From: Xanthostigma xanthostigma
Taxonomy: Eukaryota; Arthropoda; Insecta; Raphidioptera; Raphidiidae
DNA: 64,000 nt
Assembly (NCBI GenBank): GCA_963575645.1
Contig: OY754464.1
Location: forward strand, 73,940,948-74,004,947
Direction of reading: 5' to 3'
Part shown: positions 52,487 to 63,697 of the stretch, one piece after another
Numbering within the stretch: the stretch's first letter is position 1
Layout of the letters: each line of letters starts with the position of its first letter
Translations under genes and position numbers: made by a program
The notes under the pieces: model-generated
Told to the model about the DNA's origin: nothing
What the model saw: only the letters and a program-made list of their open reading frames with translations
The model's database searches: none

Positions 52487-53060
52487 TGTGTCCACATGAC
52501 TCTTTATTGGGAGCTGGCTCCGTGCGCTCCGCTCACTAAAAAGAGTCACTCATAGGAAGTCGTTCAAAGGAGCGACACTAGACAGTACGCGCTACTGCAG
52601 AGGTGTGAACTGTCATCATGCCATTGCTCAGGAGTCACGAAGCATTGCACAGCACAATACACACTCAGCTCTGAGCTCATTTTAATATGATTCTGATCTT
52701 ATTATTCGCATTTCGGATAAACCATAAAGTATAATAAAAACTTAACAATAATAATGTTTATTGTTACAATGTTATATCTTTGTCAACGACGTCGATGTGA
52801 ATAGTTTAAGTCACTGTTAGGCTTAGTACTATTACACTTACAGTGTCATTTAACATTAAATGACTCAGCAAAGATAACTCCGTACGTGCAAAATTCACTA
52901 GTGCCTCTGTAAATGTGCGAATGCAACAGTACAGAACAGCTCAGCACAGAGTAATGGCGCTCGGAGTGAGTCATTTTCAAAAAAAAGAGCGACTCGCTCC
53001 GCTCCGAAAAGAGAGTCGTTCATTACGAACGACTCGCTCAGGATCGACACATCAGTAGTG
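52487..53060 (+). mobile_element. hAT-type element family G, copy 3
   Basis: It matches 13414-14018 from CCACATGACTCTTTATTGGG to GACACATCAGTAGTG. The terminal 8-bp duplication is not clear. It retains the GACTCGCTC/GAGTCGTTC-rich right end. Confidence 0.75.
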
Positions 53061-53517
53061 TAAACATACAAAATTCTACATACATGTTGAATTGATATAA
53101 TCTTCTCATTTTCTAAAGTCGGAAGTGATCAGATCCTAACTAAATTGGTCTTGGAACGTCGAGGGCATATCCTTTTTCAAGCAAAAAATAAAAAAACATT
53201 TACGTATTACGAAAAATTGCATACGAGCCGAATTGATAAAACCGCCTTTATTTGAAAGTCAGTTATGAAAATGGCAAATAATTTTAAATAAGCTGTTTTG
53301 GACTTTGGTTATAGATTCAGTTGTTGAAGTACAGGCCAACTTAAACATTGCCAACTGAGTACAAATGTGTGAACCACCCCCTGTGTTTCCATTCACCCGG
53401 TTTGGTGTTTCACTCAGTCTCTCCGTTGCATAGTATATTCGTTTTGTCTCTTACTTTGTTCTGTTTTACTATTCATTATGGCCGCGGGATGGAAGCGTAT
53501 GAAACAACTGGTACATA

Positions 53518-53536
53518 TTCTTGAAACTTTCCAGAA
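53518..53536 (+). promoter_or_regulatory. Heat-shock-element-like sequence
   Basis: TTCTTGAAACTTTCCAGAA holds two TTCnnGAA dimers (53518-53525 and 53529-53536), out of register by one base. Confidence 0.4.
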
Positions 53537-53784
53537 CGGTTGTGTCCAAACTGAACTGCGAATACATAGAGAAAAAAAGTGTATGTGTATGTGTCAGCTC
53601 CGACGGACGAGTGGAGTTTACTCCTTAGATACGCTGTGTAATGTATTCCATCTCATTCATTCACACGTTAAATCCTACATATATATATGTTTGTCTCTAT
53701 ACATAATATACAAGATTAGTCTAGCATCGCACAAATGTAATGTATTGTTGCGTGCTCCCTATTGGGACGATAATGTGTTCCATA

Positions 53785-53797
53785 GAATGTTCCAGAC
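53785..53797 (+). promoter_or_regulatory. Heat-shock-element-like sequence
   Basis: GAATGTTCCAGAC: GAAnnTTCnnGA(C), three modules with one mismatch in the third. About 100 bp upstream of the perfect element. Confidence 0.45.
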
Positions 53798-53885
53798 CAA
53801 GACAACAACAACAATGGAAAGCAGGTAAAAATCCGACTTTCTTAGAATTGCCTGGAGAAATGCATGTCAAGAAAGGTTGAGATGC

Positions 53886-53960
53886 TTCTAGAACATTCGA
53901 CAGGTGGGGGACAAAGCTATAAAATGTGAGCGGAGTGGTTGGCAAGTCAGTCAGTCAGAA
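53886..53960 (+). promoter_or_regulatory. Heat-shock-type core promoter: HSE, TATA box, TCAGT initiator
   Basis: TTCTAGAACATTC (53886-53898) is a perfect three-module heat-shock element. TATAAAA lies at 53918-53924, and TCAGTCAGTCAG (53947-53958) places an arthropod TCAGT initiator with its A 31 bases after the TATA start. This geometry is that of an HSF-driven promoter. The following 130 bp read like a 5' leader, but no heat-shock protein ORF follows before repeat DNA. It may be a promoter severed from its gene, a 5' exon with a distant coding exon, or transposon-borne. Confidence 0.55.
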
Positions 53961-54413
53961 CAGCGCGTTAACAGCAACTGGCAAACGTACAGCGGATTAC
54001 AGATAACTGTGTGACATAAATTGTTCAGTCGGTACAGCAAGACGGAAGTAGCTGCTAAGATAGACCCAAATAAATATTTATTATCATCATTTTTTCTAAA
54101 CTCCCTTTAGGACCAAAAAATCCTCTTAATGTCCAGAAATATCGTCCTTATTAGCAATATTGCATTAGTATCAACTTCTCGAAAATATTCTCTTTGTCGA
54201 TATTAATTTTGAAGCCTAATCCTTAAAATACTGTTTTGGTTCAGCATAGTTAGTGACTAAACTAACGATATTTTATTGTAAACTTCATCTGTATGACTTG
54301 TTTGTTAAGTAAATGCAATAACTATAGTATCATTAGCAAGTGAACAATCTATTTGCCACTTGGAAAGTTTCAAATTTTCAGTGAAAATGCTCTAGGTACG
54401 TTTATCTTTCTAA

Positions 54414-54560
54414 AGACTTAGTGGCTTAAGGCGAGAGCAAAAGACTTGCATTCGGTAGAAACTGACTTCGAATCTCGGCGGGAGAAAATCTAGCTGAGAC
54501 TTTTTCCTACTGGCTCTCGCCGGATATCTTATTGAGGAATTCGATGGTTTTGTTCTACAG
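54414..54560 (+). mobile_element. tRNA-derived SINE (Ala-like head), diverged copy
   Basis: TTAGTGGCTTAAGGCGAGAG, GACTTGCATTCGG, TTCGAATCTCGG and TTTTTCCTACTGGCTCTCGC correspond to the head and body of the SINE at 16241. Its end overlaps the GAGGAATTC sequence that also borders the relic at 51876-52385. Confidence 0.5.
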
Positions 54561-55050
54561 TATGTAAACACGTAAGGAGCACATAGGGAAATTAACATTG
54601 GGAAAAAATGACTGGATCAGAGTGAGCCTTGAAATCTTGTTTTTCAATTTGACAGATAATATTCTTTTGCAAAATGAATGTGTATACTACCGAAGAAAAT
54701 ATTTAAATGATTACAACATAATCGGACTTTTTTTATTAATGGGACATTAATTAAATTCCCAAAAATACTTAAATATGGTGCGAGATCAAATACTTTCGCC
54801 TATTCGTGTTGAACCTAAAGACATTTGGGTCACTGATTTACCAACGCGCATACGTCATACCAGTCAGACAATTTTTGAATGAAATGTTTCCAAACAGATG
54901 GAGTTGTTTTTTTGTTTTATTTTTGTACAAAAAAATTAAAATAATGATTTATAAGAGCTTTTTATTATTAAAAAATCCAAGTAAAATAAAAATAAATCAA
55001 AATAAAATAGAAATCCTCAAGATTACCACGATAATTCAATAGAAATAACC
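54560..55050 (+). pseudogene. mariner-like transposase relic
   Basis: Broken frames contain INGTLNSQKYLNMVRDQIF (as a frame joined over small gaps) and AYVIPVRQFLNEMFPNRWS. The first resembles the FI-GTVT-QKYL-ML block after the first catalytic Asp, and the second the HY..PVR-FL-E-FPNRW block after the second, both seen in insect Tc1/mariner transposases. The catalytic Asp residues are not preserved in a usable frame. An additional partial copy of the 5' sequence lies at about 55080-55145. Confidence 0.55.
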
Positions 55051-55149
55051 ATTAATGCAGTCATGGCTAACTCTAATCCAAGATATTTTTTCCCAATGCT
55101 AATTTCCCTATGTGCACCTTACGCGTTTACATACTGTATAATTTTTAGT

Positions 55150-56986
55150 GTCGGCTCCATACATGGCAAGCCTCGCCCAATATCTTCCAATAACGATTCA
55201 TTACAAGTCATAATGATCGTCAAATATTGGAGACTGAAAGAATTATTTTTGTTGATTAATTTAGGGGTTTCTCTGTAACATCTTCTTTACTTTCTAAGCC
55301 ATCGGACTTTTATAATATATAGATAAAATTATAATGAATTATTATTAATACTATTTTTTTTGTTACAGGTGAGTCGACAACCTTTTATTAATGAAATACG
55401 AAAATGTAAGTTATTTAATTAGCATTAAATTATTTACGAAACACTGTTAACTTAAAAAAAAGACGAGTATGCATTAGTCCACACGACTGAAGTAAAACTT
55501 CTTCCTGCCATAATTTGTTATTATTCACCCGAAAATTCACAAAATATGAACTTTAAAATGAATTTACAATTTTATTCACTTTAAATGTAGAATATTTAAT
55601 GTACTGAACAAAATATTAATTTATAAAATTGTTCAAGAACGAAAGAAAATATATAAACATAAAGATAATGAAAACAAAAGTAATACATTGCAATTACTTA
55701 GCTCTCGTTGGATTTTAAGCGTAAATCTTTATGAAATATTATTTAGCTCTGCACGTTAAGCAGGTTTACAAAACTTTTTTCTGTCACCCAATAGCGCCAC
55801 TGGCAAGTAAATTATGTGTCATTCTATTGTTAGTATTGCTTATATTTTCGGCCACCTGTTGGCGCCACTAGCCAGTGAAGTATTTGTCATCCAAATCACT
55901 GTTCGCGTCAACTTCCGTTCGCTTCGCCCGATTACACTTTTCGTAAATGCTCCCTTCTCTTAAAGCCGGTCCTGAAAAATAAAATTTAATTCATCTTAAT
56001 AATTAAAAACGAAGCATTCCAAAGTTATGTACATTTTTCGCTTACAAAATGGACGCATTGATGCAACCTTACATAACCTATACACAATGATCAACATATA
56101 CTTAAAGCCGGTAGTACGTATGACCTATTTTCATTTGGCAAAGTTCCCGTGCCGGCATTCATTTGTTCCGTTATGATGTGACATCAAAAATGAAAGTAAT
56201 GAACATTGAACACCACACCAGTGGAACAGATGAACGATGCCAACAGCTGTGACGTCACATAATTATAACTTGACAATCGTAATATGGTTTTATGTCACAC
56301 CTATAGGATGTCTGGAAAATCTTAATGACTATTTGTAATATATAATGTCGCTTGTCTTTGACTATGTATATTTATGAACTGTCAACGTTAACTTCACTCT
56401 AGCAATCTAGAGTGGGTAGAGAAGTAGAGTATGGCCAATACATTGTGGAGCGCTGATTGGTTCCGCCATTTTCAATGCATCTCCGGAATCTACTTTTTTT
56501 TATTTAAATAAAACACGCTCAGCATCTAAGGCTAAGGATCTACTTTAAATTCGTGCTTGTTACGTTATAGTTTGTTGTGTTTTGTGTCACGTATGTTGCA
56601 AGATGTACAAATATGTTGAAATAATAAAGTACTTAAACAACTACCTTCTTTAATATCACTTTTGCGACTGATAGATTATGTAACAATATGATGCCATCTT
56701 ATCAATAATAACATTAAATTTGTCTATGCCGAGTTTTAAGAGTGGCTATGTAAATCGTTAATGTATTATAGAATGTTCCGTATAAAATGCATACGAATGT
56801 CCCTTGAGGTCCGGTCTATGTTTCATTTTATATGGAACGAGTTTCTGTAATGTATTAATGATTTTCATAGTTACCATATCTATAAAACTTTTTTTTTAAT
56901 ATACGGTTTGTTGGCTTTTACGTCTTATAAAACTTTTAAATTGCCATTAAACTTCAATAAAATGGTTTAAATAGTCTAGTAGTCCA
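55150..56986. other. Unassigned sequence
   Basis: No recognised gene. The CTGATTGGTTCCGCCATTTT segment near 56453 holds an inverted CCAAT box and a YY1-like GCCATTTT, and GCTGTGACGTCACATAA near 56246 holds a CRE, so a promoter is possible but unsupported by any coding sequence. Confidence 0.3.
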
Positions 56987-57385
56987 AGGGATGACGACGA
57001 ATTTAGGGTAATGTATTTTAGGCAAGTTGAAATAATAAAAAAATTGTATTTTATCAATGAGAATCTGAAATCGCGAGTCTGGCATTGCGTTTGCGGTTAT
57101 TTCGCTTCTGCGCAGCATATGACAGCAGAAAAATAAACCGACAAAATAGTCTGGGATTTTTATTTTTGGATTATATAAATGCTAAAATAAAAGATTAAAA
57201 AAATTTCAAGTTGCCTAATATGTTTTTGGTTAATTTTTTTGCAAATGTCATAAGCTGCGCAGAAGCGAAATAACCGCAAACGCTCTGCCAGACTCGCGAT
57301 TCCAGATTCACTTATTGATAAAATCCTGTTTTTTAATTATTTCAACTTACTCAAAATGCATACCTTAAATTCGTCGTCGGCTTTC
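56987..57385. mobile_element. Foldback/MITE with GACGACGAATTTA ends
   Basis: GATGACGACGAATTTAGGGT pairs with CCTTAAATTCGTCGTCGGC. Arms of about 140 bp include TTGCGGTTATTTCGCTTCTG and its complement CAGAAGCGAAATAACCGCAA. The spacer is about 130 bp. No ORF. Confidence 0.75.
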
Positions 57386-57504
57386 CGGCTATATCTCTGT
57401 AGCGCTAAATTGAAGAAATTTTTAATAAATAAAATTATCGACCAATTTTTCAGACAAATATATTAACAAAAAATATATAACTTCAATACAATAACGTTTC
57501 GGTC

Positions 57505-57545
57505 TGGATTTGAATCTTCTTCAGATCTGATCTAAAATATATAAA
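57505..57545 (-). ncRNA. Hammerhead-like core, minus strand, degenerate stem II
   Basis: Minus strand: CTGAAGA, AGATTCAAATCCAGACC, GAAACGTT. The core is intact, but stem II (GATTC against AGACC) pairs poorly. Confidence 0.45.
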
Positions 57546-57699
57546 AATTAATTAATAATTAGTTTTTAATAAAACTCGCTAAAGTTTTTTATTATCGAAA
57601 TATTGAAAAAATAATAACAATTTCAATATTTCCATATAATGAAAAAACTTTGGCGAATTATATTAAAAACTAATTATTAATTAGTTTTTATATATTTTA

Positions 57700-57745
57700 G
57701 ATCAGTTCTGAAGACGGTCCAAATCCGTACCGAAACGTTATTGTT
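57700..57745 (+). ncRNA. Hammerhead-like core, plus strand
   Basis: CTGAAGA, C, GGTCC-AAATCC-GTACC, GAAACGTT. The core is intact and stem II has four of five pairs. Confidence 0.5.
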
Positions 57746-57860
57746 TTGAATTTATATACTATTATATAAATATTTTTTGTTAATATATTTGTCTGAAAAA
57801 TTGGTCGATAATTTTATTTATTGAAGAGTTCTAATCAGACGTTAATCAAAGATTTTAAGA

Positions 57861-58225
57861 GTTATTTTAAATAATACCGCTGTTGTGGCTAAATTTTTGC
57901 TTGCTAGCTACACAATCATTAAGTTTTAGGAAAAGCTTCGGTATATAGACTTTCTGGTATACCGTACCTCTTATGTTTCACCTCAGTTTTTTCAGTGTAG
58001 GTGACAAAAAGATGTAGGTAGATACTACAACTCTGTATGCATGAACATGCAGCCATTTGTAAAAATAATTCAGGTTAGCAGACGTTTCTCGAGAAAATAT
58101 GTCAGTTACTGACATACTTCTGTTGGTGAATGAAAAAAAAAATTTTCATAGATTGTAAACTTGGATTGCGAATAGGTCATATGCATGGGACTCCAAATTG
58201 GTTTAAATTTTTATTTCAAAATATA
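57861..58225. other. Unassigned sequence
   Basis: No gene or repeat recognised. Confidence 0.35.
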
Positions 58226-58892
58226 TTGACGTGATAACGTCTTATAAATTGATGAATCACCAATCTTATAAATTGATAAAACACCGGCTGCATGCACGAA
58301 AAAGTGTAACGGTCGTAACGTTCCTAACGTTCGTAACGCGTAACGCGTAACGTTCCGCCTGACCCTGTGCGTGCTTTTTGCTAATTTCTCGCTCAATTTA
58401 AATCAGATCGGTTTGAAACCAGTCTTAAACGAAAGAGGAGAACATTTTACATAGATTTCGTATAACAGAATTTGCCTAAACAGTTTTTTTATACAAATTT
58501 ATATAGAAAAATAGCTGTATAAAATATAAATGCAATGTTGTCTAATGCATGGCGCGACGCGGTCGGTCGTCTTTGTTTGCCGTACATGGAAATTAGAATA
58601 TAACGTATGTCTTGTCTTAACATGAAAACGGCTGCATTTCTAATGTTTAATTCAATTTTTTGACATTAGTATTTTGTGAAATGCAACGCCTTCTAAGTTA
58701 AGTATTGGAATAACTAATTATTATTAGAACATAATACTTTGACAGTTGCAAACGTCACTTTTGACATTTCTTATCATTCCGACACCAAGGATAAGCGGAT
58801 TGAAACCAAATTTTGGGAGGTTTAGGTTATGTATTACGGAATACGTTATCACGTAAAACTATCGTCCGTAAACCGACTTTACAGACAACCAA
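58226..58892. mobile_element. GACGTGATAACG repeat, long copy 2
   Basis: Nearly identical to 18927-19585 along its length. An internal (TAACGTTCG/TAACGCG) run near 58308-58350 is expanded here. Both ends are intact. Confidence 0.75.
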
Positions 58893-59929
58893 TTTTTTTA
58901 GTTCCTGTTCATATCGTAATGGTTATTTTATCTAATCACTGAAAAAAAATGCAAATAATAAAGAAGAAATGTAGAAAATACCCGCTATTTTCGAATTTTC
59001 AAAACGCAGCGTGACGTCAGAGTATATACCAACAACAGTTTCCATGACGACTGTGTCGTCTCACAGTAAGATTATGTCAGTATTTAGAGAAAACACCAAA
59101 TAAACTTCATTTAGAATATTGACAATTTGACATCAAGGTTGACATGCATCATATATCATGACGTCACATAAGCCCGCCAACATGGCCGATTGTTTAAACT
59201 GTCTATTTTTGAATGTGAAATTTAATATTTTTTTTCTTATGATAATATTACATTTTTAAATGATTATCAATTTTTTTCCGTATTATGGTTGATTAAATAA
59301 TCTACTAAAAATATAAAAAAAATACATGCATATGACCTATTATCATATTACACGAACACAATCCGTGTAATTCAAAGTAGAAAACGAATTATTGTATACT
59401 GTTTTTTTTTTGTCAATTACCCTGTATATCTTAATTGTAATTAAAATTGGCTGAATTCTATTTCATTATTTATCGAGGAAGCATTAATTAATTGACCATT
59501 TATAACGAAATACGCAGTATAAATGTACATAATATAATAGGTATATAGATGGTATACAAATTTGAGTTTAATGAATAAAGAATTAGTGTTTTTTTTGTGC
59601 ACAAATGTATATTAAAACTTTTTTAAATTAATTCCTGGAAAAAATACCTCGAAATGATTATATTATTTAAGGGAATTAAATACGAATAAAAAGGCGAGGG
59701 CAGCTTGACCGCACATGATGCATGTCTGATCTGTTGAGCTAACATTCAAGGATATATATCATGAGCTTTACGGAAAATTACACTCCATAAAATATATCAT
59801 GATAAATAACTTATTATAATTACTAGCTACGGATCAAATTTTGTGCGAATACAATCTTTAAATTGCTAAGAGTGTGAGTATAAGTATTGATTTGAATTAA
59901 TACTATATCAATAGTCGAGGTTATAGTCA
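58893..59929. other. Unassigned sequence with two CRE motifs
   Basis: TGACGTCA occurs at 59012-59019 and 59159-59166, followed by CCCGCCAACATGGCCGA. No coding sequence is attached. The remainder is AT-rich. Confidence 0.3.
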
Positions 59930-60332
59930 GAGGGCCCGTTAGCAAAAATTTTACTGACACATATTCTTCCCAAACTTTGTATATGGCTTCATTAGGCCTA
60001 GTCTGACACCTTTTCTTGATTTTGGGGCGTTTTCCCTCTAATTTTTCCGAAAGATGTCGTTTTGACGACATGTAAAAATTTATAGATACTGTTTGTTTTT
60101 TTAATTGGATAGCTTAAAACCTTCAACCAAAACGCTAAAATAATGTTCTCTGATAAATAACATGAACCATTTAAAATGTCTGACACCTCGAATATGTCGA
60201 ACATATTCGAGGTGTCAGACATTTTAAATGGTCATAGAGGAAATAGGTGTCAGACTAGGCCTAATGGAGCTATATACAAAGTTTGGGGAGAGTAGGTACG
60301 TGCAGTAAAATTTTTGCCGACGGGCACTCACA
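59930..60332. mobile_element. Foldback family D, copy 2 (both termini)
   Basis: Left GTCAGAGGGCCCGTTAGCAA, right TTGCCGACGGGCACTCAC. The centre is AATATGTCGAACATATTCG. Compared with copy 1 the right arm has a deletion of the AGCTATCCAATT segment, so the hairpin is lopsided. Confidence 0.75.
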
Positions 60333-60334
60333 CT

Positions 60335-60770
60335 ATTATGAGTTGGGATTTTTCGGAGTTTTTACTTTATTTTGTCAGAGTGCCAATCTAGAGACCCCGT
60401 TTTCAAGGTCACTGATCACGATGGTGACGGTCCCACAATTTTTTTTCCTCTTCAAATTGACCCCCCTGATTTCCATCCCTTTGAAAAAAATTATAAAAAA
60501 ATTCGAACACAATAATTTTGTAGGAAAATTAATTCTCTACAAAAAACTAACTTGTGTTTTTTACTGTAAATGTGATACTTTAAGAATTACAGGCCTTCAA
60601 AGATGATCATTTATAGAAATTTCCATAAATTTAATGTTCATCTTTGAAGGCCTGTAATTCTAAAAGTATCACATTTACTGTAAAAAAAAGAAAGATTTTT
60701 TGTAGAGAATTAATTTTCCTATAAAACTGTTGTATTCAAAATTTTTTATAATTTTTTTGTACAAAAAAAT
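60335..60770. mobile_element. Foldback family C2, complete palindrome
   Basis: The arm 60490-60606 (TAGGAAAATTAATTCTCTAC, GTAAATGTGATACTTTAAGA, GGCCTTCAAAGATGA) pairs with 60642-60765. It directly follows foldback D copy 2. The left flank (CCCCGTTTTCAAGGTCACTG) is shared with 14090-14330. Confidence 0.75.
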
Positions 60771-61371
60771 ATGTTAATAGATACGTAGTTTTAAGAAAAT
60801 ATCGATTCAATCGATCAATTATTTTTCGAGCAGGATCGAAACGCTTTTCGTATGTAGAAATATGCGTGGTCGCAAATCACAATCTAACACCATTGTTAAA
60901 TAAGATTTTTTGACAATGTTTTCCGCAGCCCCGCGTTTATTCATCATTATTATTGTTGTTTTTTATTTTTAGTATTTTACGTAGTTCTATGAAAATTTTG
61001 TTTTTGAATTGTGTGTTTAAAAACGTACCGTTATTCTAATTAATGAAACATTTGCATATATTTGATAATAATCTTCACTTGACCAGCTTACTGAATATTT
61101 ATTACTTTTTAAATTCATAAATATGCGCTTTAAAGGTGTCATTTTGAAAAAAGTTAATTTTTGTTTTTTTAAATTTATTCACACAATATTTGGCGAGCGC
61201 TCTTAAAAAGCGTATATACAATCTCACTCACACATAAATGAAAAAAAAACTCATTTTTTGCAACACTTGAACCAAATAAAAACGAATAATTAATTGGATA
61301 TGCTCTTTTATTCATCAAAGTGGTTCCCTCTCAGGAATGAGTTGCTATCAGAACCAACTTCGGGTTGGTTG
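60771..61371. other. Unassigned AT-rich sequence
   Basis: No gene or repeat recognised. Confidence 0.35.
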
Positions 61372-61701
61372 TTACACATACATGGTGAACATGTGCAGAC
61401 ACCGCTCATGTCCATATGAACAATATTGCACAAATTTGTTACGTTGCTGTTGCGTCAAATTCAAAAATTTAAGAATTTTTCTCTGTAAAACTACTAATGG
61501 AGTGCCGTAAGGTTTATACCTCGGAACCCGGGTAAACTGAACGGATTTTTGTAAAACCTTTTGGAATGTGTTTTTAACACTAAATACTAAAATGTTTACC
61601 CATTTATTATTGCCGCTTTTGACATATATGTTGATATGTCTCGGGGGTGGAATTTTTTTTGGAAAAAGTAACCCCAGGAATCGATACATCATTTTAAGCA
61701 A
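61372..61701 (-). CDS. Unrecognised 109-codon frame
   Basis: The open minus frame starts MLKMMYRFLGLLFPKKIPPP and contains VLQRKILKFLNLTQQQRN. It is basic, with no transmembrane segment, signal peptide or family motif that I recognise. It borders the truncated Helitron at 61690. Its length slightly exceeds chance expectation for such AT-rich DNA, and it may be part of an unknown mobile element. Confidence 0.2.
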   Translation of the reverse strand: MLKMMYRFLGLLFPKKIPPPRHINIYVKSGNNKWVNILVFSVKNTFQKVLQKSVQFTRVPRYKPYGTPLVVLQRKILKFLNLTQQQRNKFVQYCSYGHERCLHMFTMYV

Positions 61702-62563
61702 AACGTGTTAAGACTCTTACGCTCTACCGATTGAGCTATCCGGGCTTGTAAACTTTACGCGCTAATATTGCAATATTTAGTTAAGGTAGTACGAGCGCCA
61801 AGGCAATTTTAAATAAAAGGCTTGATTTTTTTTATATGAAGTTTGGACTAAGTCTAAACCAATTCTGAAAATTTTAAGGGGGGTTGCCCGATTATTTAAA
61901 TAAATAAATGACTTCAAAAGTAGGCATATTTAACATTGGCTTTATGGTAAAACGGTAGATGGATGACGTTTTCAATCTTTTCTCCAAAACTAGTCGGTAG
62001 AAATTAAAAAAAACTATTTAAATTAAAGTTAAAACCTTAAAAAATTATTGAAAACAAAAAAAAAACCCGTTGTGCCCGACTAATTAAAAAGATATTTAAT
62101 CATTTTAAATAAATATCTTTTTAATTAGCCGGCACAACGGGTTTTTTTTGTTTTCAATAATTTATTAAGGTATTAACATTAATTTAAATAGTTTTTTTTA
62201 TTTTCCACCGACTAGTTTTGGAGAAATCAATGAAAACATATCCATGTACCGAAATATTAAAAAAAAATCAAGCCTTTTGTTTAAAGTTGCCTTGGTCCTT
62301 GAGCAACGCTAATATGGGTATATTTAGTTACAGCATTTCACCTAAATAGAAGCTTATTTTTGAGATACATTTTGCAACATTTTTCATTGATGTTCCGCTC
62401 CAATTGGTCGTAGCGTGATATTATATAGCCTATAAGCGTTCCTCGATAAATGGGCTATCCAACAAAAAATTTTTTTTCAATTTGAACCAGTAGTTTCTGA
62501 GATTAGCGCGTTCAACCAAACAAACTAACAAACGAACTCTTCAGCTTTATATATTAGTATAGA
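61690..62563 (-). mobile_element. Helitron, minus strand, 3'-truncated and interrupted
   Basis: The 5' end TCTATACTAATATATAAAGC is at 62563. The element runs leftward through (GTTT)n, CCTCGATAAATGGGCTATCC and GCATTTCACC, is interrupted by foldback A copy 2 (about 61782-62318), and ends in the tRNA-Lys-like part (AGACTCTTACGCTCTACCGA, TTGAGCTATCCGGGC on the plus strand, 61711-61747). Confidence 0.7.
61782..62318. mobile_element. Foldback family A, copy 2
   Basis: The left end TAAGGTAGTACGAGCGCCAA and AGGCTTGATTTTTTTT pair with AAAAAAAATCAAGCCTTTTG near 62270. Inner arms ACGGTAGATGGATGACG..., CCGTTGTGCCCGACTAATTA and complements. The flanking Helitron sequence GCTAATAT...ATATTTAGTTA appears on both sides, suggesting a long target duplication. 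Confidence 0.75.
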
Positions 62564-62955
62564 TTACGTTATGTTAAACAGTAATCTCTTACATGGACTT
62601 CTAAACAGCGTGTTAATCTATTTTGGAAATTACGTCTTATGCAAAGACCATAAAGATAGAAAGTTTTCAGTAATACTTTCAATTTTCTCAGGAAATTATG
62701 TCTTTTAAATCTTGAATAGTTTGAGGTTGGCGCCTACATTCTTTTTGAGATTTACAGAAGATCTTGGCAACATGACTTCTAATTTTATAGTTATGCAGTA
62801 TTTCCAAAATAGATTTGTACAGTGTTAGAAGTCAATGAAAGTAATTTTAAAATAGGCGATGACGTAACAGAAAAGTTAGTTACGAGCAATGAATGTATGC
62901 ATGCAAGATACCCGTTGGTAGCGACGGTGGTGCTATAAAACCTTCATACATACAA
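62564..62955. other. Unassigned sequence
   Basis: No gene or repeat recognised. Confidence 0.35.
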
Positions 62956-63695
62956 ATATCTCATTTGACGTGGCTCTTTACCTCCACTCAACTTGCGCAA
63001 CTCTCTCTGCGTATTTGTGTATATTACGGGTGCTCCGCGCTATTTGACCATTGACTCTATGCATAAATACGTACATAGACTAGGATTTAAATTGGAAGAA
63101 ACCAGGGCGTGGCTTTGCACAAATAAAAAATCGCATTACAGAAGTGAAACTTTCATGTGGACAAGTATAAAAAAAAATACGTGTGGCACTCGGGGACTGC
63201 CGCGGTAAAGCTATTGCATATTCTTTTTAGGTCTTTAATTTTTTCTTCTCTATAAAACGAAAATAGGTAGGTATAAATAGTAAGGTATAAATAGTGTAAT
63301 TACACACCAAAACAATTATTCATTCAAAAAATTTGAACAAAAAGAACGATATTAAGAGTTTGATCATAGAATTTCGCGCGATGTCCATTTATATAGATAT
63401 AATATCATATATACTTTCTCTGCACATAACCTAAATAATTTAGGTTATTTTTATAGCAGTATTATATATAAATTCATTTATACACAAATAAAGATACAAT
63501 CAGTTATGAGCAGTTATGCAGTTATGAGCACACAAACACCGTGCCGAAGTCTGCCGAACTGAAACGATGCACGGCTTTCAACGCCGCACCGCTGTGCCGG
63601 TCGGAGTGGGGGGTGTTAAGTTTTTTCGTTACGGAATTTCTTGATTCGGTCGCCGCGCTCAAAGCCCGCGATAGAAGCTATGCAATAGCTTAAAA
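62956..63695. repeat. Dispersed insect repeat with internal inverted motif
   Basis: TTTACCTCCACTCAACTTGC, GTGGCACTCGGGGACTGCCG and CAAAGCCCGCGATAGAAGCT are sequences I associate with common moth repeats. GTAAAGCTATTGCATA near 63206 and TATGCAATAGCTT near 63679 are inverted. The frame at 62993-63208 lies wholly in this repeat. Confidence 0.45.
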
Positions 63696-63697
63696 AG

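Larger units (their letters stand above)
57412..57860. mobile_element. Head-to-head double copy of the hammerhead-bearing element
   Basis: The left half ends in the family arm (AAAATTATCGACCAATTTTT, TATTAACAAAAAATATATAA) and a minus-strand core. The right half has a plus-strand core and the full end TGAAGAGTTCTAATCAGACG with GTTAATCAAAGATTTT. Between them lies a palindromic AT-rich interior (AACTAATTATTAATTAGTTT). Thus two units are joined tail to tail in inverted orientation. Confidence 0.65.

Noticed and set aside
53478-53828. 116-codon plus frame starting MAAGWKRMKQL as a gene
   Set aside because: The start context is plausible, but the frame contains TATATA-type repeats, overlaps HSE-like sites and has no recognisable domain; kept only as context for the promoter finding.
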